In this document: in pieces, positions 58,752 through 64,000 of the stretch | Layout of the letters: each line of letters starts with the position of its first letter | Numbering within the stretch: the first letter of the stretch is position 1 | Translations under genes and position numbers: made by a program | The notes under the pieces: model-generated | Told to the model about the DNA's origin: nothing | The model's database searches: none | The model's input: the letters and a program-made list of their open reading frames with translations, nothing else | Assembly: GCA_021234155.1 (NCBI GenBank) | Contig: JAJEKV010000005.1 | Coordinates: forward strand, 10,720,572 to 10,784,571 | Direction: 5' to 3' | DNA length: 64,000 nt | DNA from: Isoetes taiwanensis | Lineage: Eukaryota; Streptophyta; Lycopodiopsida; Isoetales; Isoetaceae

Positions 58752-59904
58752 ATGGCAAGAACCAAACAAACCTACAGGAAGTGCAGCCCAAGGCAAACCC
58801 CCTCGATGGCGACGGTAGCAGCCGGAGGTCATGGCAAGCAAATCCCGGAGCACCTGCGACCGAGGCCAGAGGAGGAGTCGTCGTCCTCGACTGGCGAGAC
58901 CTTCCACATCTCGCAGGAAGAGGCCCCCAGCAGCAGCAGCAGCTCTTCGTCGGGAGGTACCCAACAAACAGATGAGACCCGTCGAGGAGCACCAGGAGGG
59001 AGACCAAGAGGAGCAGCGGGAAGAGCAGCAGGAGGATCAGCAGCAGTAGCACCAGGCCCAGACCCAGTAGGCAGGCCCTTCTTCAATCAAGAAGAAGGGC
59101 AAGGAAAACGTGAAGGAGTGGCCAGAGGACAGGGTAGCACAGAAGAAAAGGGAGAGGGAGCTGAAGGAAAAGGAGAAGGAGAAGGAGAGGAGGACGAAGG
59201 CGAGAAGGGATAGGCCACGGGGCACAGTCACTATTGAAGAACCTCCCCCTCGTGAAGAGGCAGACGATGAAGAGGAGGAAGGAGATGGAGAGGAAGAGGA
59301 GGAGAATGCAGAGGAAGAGCAGGACGTTGGGGAACCCTCAGACCCCAACGCACGCCCACCCTACCCTAAGTGGCCCAAGCCACCTAAGGTAGTGAAAAAG
59401 CAGAAGATGGGCGAGCGTGAATTCGCGCTCAAGCAGGATCGCGAATTCAAACGCCGGATGAAGCTGTACCAGGAGTACCTCCGTCGATAGACGATGTATA
59501 ATGATTGGTACTGTAAGCAGAACGTGGAGAAGTTCGTCAAGGGAGGCAGGGCGAAGAACCAGCCAAAGCCACCGCCACCCAGGCCGGAGAAGCCAAAGAA
59601 GACCCATCACGGGCCAAACTCCCGGCACGCTCGGGTGTTTAGGGAGATTAGGCACTTTCAACAGTGCAATAATCTCCTAATAAGGAAGGCGCCATTCGAA
59701 CGCCTTCTTCGCGAAGTAATGCAGGAGTTCCGGACTGATTACAGGGTCACATCTCTAACCACCCGGGCCCTGCAAGAGGCATCAGAGGTAGAGCTAATCC
59801 AGCTCTTTGAGGAGGGAAACCTTTACGCCATCCACGCCAAGCGGGTAACTGTTATGCCCAAGGACCTGCATTTGGCGCGGAGGATCCGCAAAGAGAGGCC
59901 CTGA
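58752..59904 (+). pseudogene. Long-tailed histone H3-like gene
   Basis: Begins MARTKQTYRKCSPRQTP at 58752 (H3: MARTKQTARKST...). A long low-complexity tail follows: Ser, Glu and Gly/Arg-rich to about 59,060, then after a one-base frameshift KKKGKENVKEWPEDRVAQKK, a Lys/Glu helix and an acidic run. The in-frame TAG at 59488-59490 separates the rest: [18 protein letters not shown], then the full histone fold from [20 protein letters not shown] (H3 [20 protein letters not shown]) through [20 protein letters not shown] to [20 protein letters not shown] and KERP, ending at 59904. Fold length equals canonical H3, without the longer loop 1 of CENH3. Total would be about 380 residues against 136 for H3. 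One frameshift and one stop make it formally a pseudogene, unless recoding or an error is involved. Confidence 0.85.
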
Positions 59905-60426
59905 GGCCTCAATTTTTGTAATTAGAATAAGTTTTCCATGTACTTAATCTTTTCTTCATACATATAAGTTCCTTTTTCCTCTGTAAATTGATCGAATTAT
60001 GCTAAGAAAATGTAAGTAATTAAGCTAAATTGTAGTAAACAGGGTTGCAAATTAAACGGGAGTGTTGCAGCACTCCCCTTTCAAAGATTCCTTTAGAAAA
60101 AACACGTCACTTCAAAAATTGGGCTTTTTTAAGAGAGGTTTAAAATTTCAGGAGTATCAATTTTTTTTTGGCCCTATTTTTGGGGTATTCTTTGGACACG
60201 ACTTTGGTTTTTTGGAGTTAAGCACGTGAAAATAGCATAATTGAGACATGAGTACGTAATTTTATAGAGGTGGATGTACAAAAAACACAAATTTAGTAAA
60301 CATAATAATAATAATTTCATTACTGTTTTTATATTATATCAATAATGGCCAATAATGGCAATAAATAATAGATGTCAATCAGTAGCCACAACATATATCC
60401 GTCAGAGATCTAAATTAAAATCTTCT
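59905..60426. other. Intergenic DNA between H3-like and methylase genes
   Basis: AT-rich; contains a 9-bp-stem hairpin GGGAGTGTTGCAGCACTCCC at about 60,059-60,078, about 150 bases after the H3-like stop. No histone-type stem-loop recognised. Confidence 0.5.
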
Positions 60427-61680
60427 TCATTCTTCTTGCTGCTCAGCTTGATCACTCTCTATCGTTTCACCTTTCTCTGGTGACTTAGGCTTTTCTGTGT
60501 TGGTGGTTGCTTCTGGTATTGTAGCTAGAGCAACTTCTTTCAGCTCTGCAAATGTAGCTTCGTCTTCCAAAGAGCTTGTAAAAGGAGGCTGTATCTCCGA
60601 AGATGTCATCTTAGCAAAATCAGAATTAGACTTTGCCCCCAACTCTTGATTCTCGTCTGGTAGAGTTGGCAAGGCAGAAAGTCTCATCTTGATGAACTAT
60701 CTGACCTCCTTATCAATGTCACATGACTACACAATTTTAAGCCCTTCTTAAGTGCACAAGCAATAGTTGTACCGAGCCGAAAATGCGTCGAGCACCCAAT
60801 CTCCGGGCGTGAGAACATGTCCGGAAGATGGTTAATCAACTACGTGGCTTCCGGTAGTGATTCACTATTCTTCCTTGTGCACTAGGGTCCTGCAGCCTTC
60901 AGACACGTATTTGGAAACTCCAACACGTTTGAAAAGTTAAACTCTCGCATTTGTGTTGAAGTGTTCCATTGTACGTTTTCCATCGAAACTCCAATAAGCC
61001 ACATGGAGATATTCGACCTTACTCAGCAGTCGCGGGCCTCCACCATGGTAATTAATATTTGTTTTATACCTAAGGAAGAAAAAAATAAAAAAGGATTTAA
61101 GTACAGCCAAAAGAAACGTATTCCGGAATAGAAACTCCTAACAAGAATTTAAAAATGCTACAGCTGTAACTACAAAAAAAAAGAAGGTAATGAAAACATA
61201 AGGACTTGTGTATTCCAGAATAAGTGCTTACCAAACCAGATTTTCATAACCAGCTTGCGCAGGCGAACCAAAATGATTCTTAAAGCTGGCTTCCACAAGG
61301 CCGGATTGCATGCTTGAGTGAAATACAACCAGCCTCCAATGTTTTGCCATGGTAGTTTGCTTTATACCGTCGACGAAAGCATTAAACTCAAAGTTTTTAA
61401 ATAGCTGGTCGTCATAGCGGCTGTCTTTCAGCTTAAACCCATATGAAAGGTCAGCTATTACCAAGGTAAAATCTTGGGGCTTTATTGATTCGGCTAACTT
61501 GGTGCAATCACCGTGTATTATACAGAACAGGTTATTTTGATTGTACATTGTAAACCGTTCGTAATTGGAGGGCTCAGGTCCAAAACACGCATGTCCGTCA
61601 GCGTCCTCTCTTCTCGCGCTGTCCTGACCAGATGCATGAAGCCCTCCGGTAGGTCCTTGTTTTTCTTTTTGCTCTGCAAA
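60427..61680 (-). pseudogene. Beta-class DNA amino-methyltransferase-like gene, decayed
   Basis: Minus strand. After a TTTTTTTGCAG acceptor (about 61,676) a linker (EQKEKQGPTGGLHAS...) leads to NLFCIIHGDCTKLAES and FTLVIADLSYGFKLKDSRYD. DLSY occupies the DPPY catalytic position. WRLVVFHSSMQSG and PAQAGYENLVW follow (to 61,228). After an intron, 61,065-60,780 reads VEYLHVAYWSFDGKRTMEHF, HVLTPGDWVLDAFSA and GLKIV, where DAFSA is the FxGxG SAM-binding motif. A charged C-terminal tail (TEKPKSPEKGETIESDQAEQ) ends at 60,427. The motif order DPPY then FxG fits the beta class (N6-adenine/N4-cytosine type). DLSY, FSA and several stops mean it is inactive. It is tail-to-tail with the H3-like gene. Confidence 0.65.
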
Positions 61681-61747
61681 AAAAAACGTCTTAGTAACAA
61701 GAAGAACAACAATATGAAAAACAATTCAACATACCCAGCCTTCAAAA

Positions 61748-62190
61748 TTTGGCGCATATTCACACGGGGGTGACTCCGGGCAACGAGAGCTGTTGGATAG
61801 GCATATTCAACCCTTATTCCTTAATCTACACCGTACGTAAAGTTCCTCGTTTGTGGGGTATGCAAGTACAAAATTTGCTATACTGTATAACAAGATTCGC
61901 AAAATACTATAAGATTTCAAACGGAATACTATATGGTGTTAATTTCGTACATGCAAAATACAATTATGAGGGCTCTCGCTATCCTACGTTACCCCCGTGT
62001 AAATATGCACCCAAACCAAAGGGGGTTTAAGGGGGATTTTAATTTAAATGTGTTGGACCCAATGGTTGTGTTAATTAATGTCAATGGTAATTATATGTTG
62101 GTTGTTAATGGCAATGGTTATTATGTGTTGGGGGATTTAATTTTTATATGTTGGATGTTAATGGTTTGTGTTGCTAAAAAAAAAATTTGG
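61748..62190 (+). mobile_element. Foldback element copy B (left arm truncated)
   Basis: Starts within the left arm (GCGCATATTCACACGGGG, 61,751) and shares the interior with copy C (CGGGCAACGAGAGCTGT, CCTCGTTTGTGGGGTATGCA, AAAATACTATAAG, GGTGTTAATTTCGTACATGC). It has a complete right arm (TATGCACCCAAACCAAAGGG then GGTTTAAGGGGGATTTTAAT). The outer end is AAAAATTTGGCCCC. Confidence 0.85.
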
Positions 62191-62418
62191 CCCCTTTGGG
62201 GCCTTAAAGACGCCTCCCCCCCGCGGGTGTGACAAAAATTTTAGAATTCAAACCAGAAAAAAACTAGAATTCATTTGAGGCTTTCATCACCTGTAGCTTT
62301 TGAATTTCATCACAATAAAACAAATACAACATAAGTAAAAGCTACCATAAAGATAGAGCAGATTGATCCCATTATTCTAAAAGTCATAAAGTTTGCAACA
62401 CCCATACACAAACATTTT

Positions 62419-62640
62419 TCAACTGGAATTTAACAGCAGCCTTTGGCCTCCATGGATTCTTGTGGTGAGAAACCAAAGTGGGAAACTTTTCTGCTTGTTA
62501 GCACAAGGATCTAGAAGCCTTGGAATTTGCTTAATAACTGCCTCAAAATCTAAAAATGCATGGTAATTTTTTGCAAGCTTCATTCGGATTGAGCCATAAA
62601 ACAATATCCAATAGCGCAATCCTGTATTAATCAGCTGGTA
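62419..62640 (-). other. Open frame possibly upstream exon of the methylase gene
   Basis: Encodes [20 protein letters not shown] then [20 protein letters not shown]. It may be an exon of the methylase gene or unrelated; no motif recognised. Confidence 0.25.
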
Positions 62641-62855
62641 GGATGTGAAAGCCTACCAAACCCGGCCGAAAAAGTGCTGTTTTAGCATAGATAACTTAAC
62701 CAAACATATCCATATCATACACTATCAAAAAGATCTCGGAGAGAGCTTTCCAACGCAATAAAAATCATCTGAAACGAGCTCGGATCAAAAGTTATGATAA
62801 GAAATGTGTTCTTGCGGGAAACCGCACTACATGCGCCCTTCAAGCCCTTCATGTG

Positions 62856-63035
62856 CCCATTATGCACCACACACACAAAAAGAGGGCTTTTGTTGTGAGC
62901 CATTGATTGTTGACCATTATGCACCACACGCACAAAAAAAGGGCTTTTGTTGTGAGCCATTGGTTGTTGACCATTATGCACCACACGCACAAAAAAAGGG
63001 CTTTTGTTGTGAGCCATTGGTTGTTGACCATTGAA
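62856..63035. repeat. Tandem repeat, period about 60 bp, three units
   Basis: Units of CCATTATGCACCACACGCAC, AAAAAAAGGGCTTTTGTTGT and GAGCCATTGGTTGTTGA; unit 1 differs by a few bases. Long open frames on both strands here are repeat-driven. Confidence 0.95.
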
Positions 63036-63154
63036 AAAAAAAGGCTAAAATCAATGGCTCAGAAATGGTGCACTCTAGATGTACGCATTAGTACATCCAT
63101 TTGAATACATCACGAAATCATAGGAAAACCTTAGTGAAAAGCGTACCCCCTGTT

Positions 63155-63625
63155 ATTATGCTACACAAACCATTAACATTATTAACATAAACCATTGCAT
63201 TTAACACATTTAAATTAAAATCCCCCTTAAACCCCCTTTGGTTTGGGTGCATATTCACACGGGGGGTTACTCCGGGCAACGAGAGCTGTCGGATGGGCAT
63301 ATTTGCCCTTTCTTCTAAGATCTGGACCGTACATAGCGATCCTCGTTTGTGGGGTATGCATGTACAAGTTTTTGTATACTGTATATTAAGGTTTGCAAAA
63401 TACTATAAGGTTTGAGAGAATGTACTTAATGGTGTTAATTTTGTACATGTATTGTGAATATATTTTAAGGGCTCTCGCTGCCCTATGTAACCCCTCGTGT
63501 GAATATGCACCCAAACCAAAGGGGGTTTAAGGGGGATTTTAATTTAAATGTGTTAAATGCAATGGTTTATGTTAATAATGTTAATGGTCGTTGTGTGTTG
63601 ATTGTTATATTAAAAAAATTTTGGC
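63155..63625 (+). mobile_element. Foldback element copy C (complete)
   Basis: Long inverted arms: TTATTAACATAAACCATTGC, ATTTAACACATTTAAATT, then AAAATCCCCCTTAAACCCCC, TTTGGTTTGGGTGCATATTC on the left. The complementary series runs from about 63,497 to 63,600 on the right. Outer right end AAAAAAATTTTGGCCC. Interior shared with copies A and B; no protein coding. Confidence 0.9.
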
Positions 63626-63639
63626 CCTAACTAAAGCAA

Positions 63640-64000
63640 ACATAGGTAAACTTTATGGGCCTAAATATTAATTACTAAAAAGCACAATATTTCCATGGCA
63701 AATAGATTCAATTGATGATTGCATGTATGCATTCTTATATAATGGCATTCAAGTATTACCCATTTTTCTCAAAACAGTCAATAAGCCGCTTAAGAATTTC
63801 CTAGCACTCTATATATCCATGGCATTCAGATATTCCCCATTCTTCTCAAAATAGTCAATAAGCCGCATTGTGTTACTGTGTAATTCTGAGATTTGAAGAG
63901 ATGTACATGGATGCGCATAAATAGGCCAGATGCAACCTATTCCCATACCGGGTATAACGTGCCATTATAGATACAACATAGTTTCCACATTGTGGATGCC
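63640..64000. other. Unassigned DNA with a short duplication
   Basis: CATGGCATTCA.(A/G)TATT.CCCAT then TCTCAAAA.AGTCAATAAGCCG occurs twice (about 63,741 and 63,819). No gene seen. Confidence 0.5.

Noticed and set aside
58829-59348. Minus-strand Ser/Leu-rich open frames
   Set aside because: Antisense of the acidic and basic tail of the H3-like gene; composition artefact.
59494-59904. Calling the H3-like gene a centromeric CENH3
   Set aside because: The stretch between LLIRKAPF and RALQEAS has canonical H3 length, without the longer loop 1 typical of CENH3, and the C-terminal RRIRKERP resembles ordinary H3.
62804-63034. Open frames on both strands through the 60-bp repeat
   Set aside because: The period is a multiple of three and lacks stops, so all frames stay open; not coding.
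62856-63035. CRISPR-like array
   Set aside because: Repeat units are continuous with no unique spacers, and this is eukaryotic DNA.
1-64000. tRNA, rRNA or microRNA genes
   Set aside because: No cloverleaf box A/B pair or rRNA core sequence was noticed; several hairpins exist but none with evidence of being a microRNA precursor.

Overview
This is nuclear DNA from a land plant with a large, repeat-rich genome. The evidence is an intact two-exon NTF2 gene with plant-type length and splice sites, plant-style LINE, CACTA, hAT, Helitron and LTR elements (the LTR element has an initiator-Met-tRNA primer site), a MutS-homologue fragment with clean GT/AG introns and an LRR receptor-like fragment. Several repeat-borne proteins (a DFAENY-type DDE transposase, an HUH-Rep-like protein, a beta-class DNA methylase) are of kinds I associate with early-diverging plants and algae. 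A fern, lycophyte or bryophyte therefore seems more likely than a flowering plant, but the sequence alone does not prove it.

Layout. 1-1.5 kb: 3' part of a LINE with a YADD box and a CTTCC microsatellite tail. 1.85-2.01 kb: five near-copies of a TATAAATTTATA palindrome. 2.1-3.0 kb: decayed HUH-Rep-like gene (minus). 4.83-5.48 kb: intact NTF2 (minus). 6.5-9.9 kb: MSH6/MSH7-like pseudogene with a foldback element in its intron. 10.35-11.37 kb: non-autonomous hAT with an 8-bp target duplication. 11.9-12.84 kb: LRR pseudogene split by a GGG-type MITE. 13-23.7 kb: mostly old repeats, including two Helitron 3' ends in opposite orientation and a second copy of the first LINE.

23,773-37,338 is the most striking region. 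A 13.6-kb segment is bounded by perfect 32-bp terminal inverted repeats. It holds a decayed transposase-like gene (plus), a minus-strand set of small paralogous coiled-coil genes, unidentified cargo genes, repeated CACACGACGC hairpins, a short TTAGGG array, and a broken long-tailed histone H3-like gene. That gene starts MARTKQTAR and carries H3-fold remnants about 600 bases downstream. A second long-tailed H3-like gene lies outside this element at 58.75-59.9 kb: MARTKQT start, about 250 residues of charged linker, then a complete H3 fold. It is next to a decayed beta-class DNA amino-methyltransferase gene. I see the pairing of mobile DNA with unusual H3 proteins as the best candidate for something undescribed.

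38.4-53.3 kb: a plus-strand DDE transposase gene, interrupted by a LINE, faces a long minus-strand multi-exon gene with a coiled-coil N-terminal part and an FCP1/SCP-like phosphatase domain. The minus-strand gene is interrupted inside an exon by a 5.19-kb CACTA element with a perfect CTT target duplication. GTACAT-rich arrays recur across the whole 15-kb block, so it may be one large two-gene transposon. 54.6-57.2 kb: another LINE fragment and unassigned DNA. 57.19-58.2 kb: an LTR plus primer-binding site. 61.7-63.6 kb: two more copies of the foldback family and a 60-bp tandem repeat.

Almost every gene here is broken. NTF2 is the only confident intact host gene.
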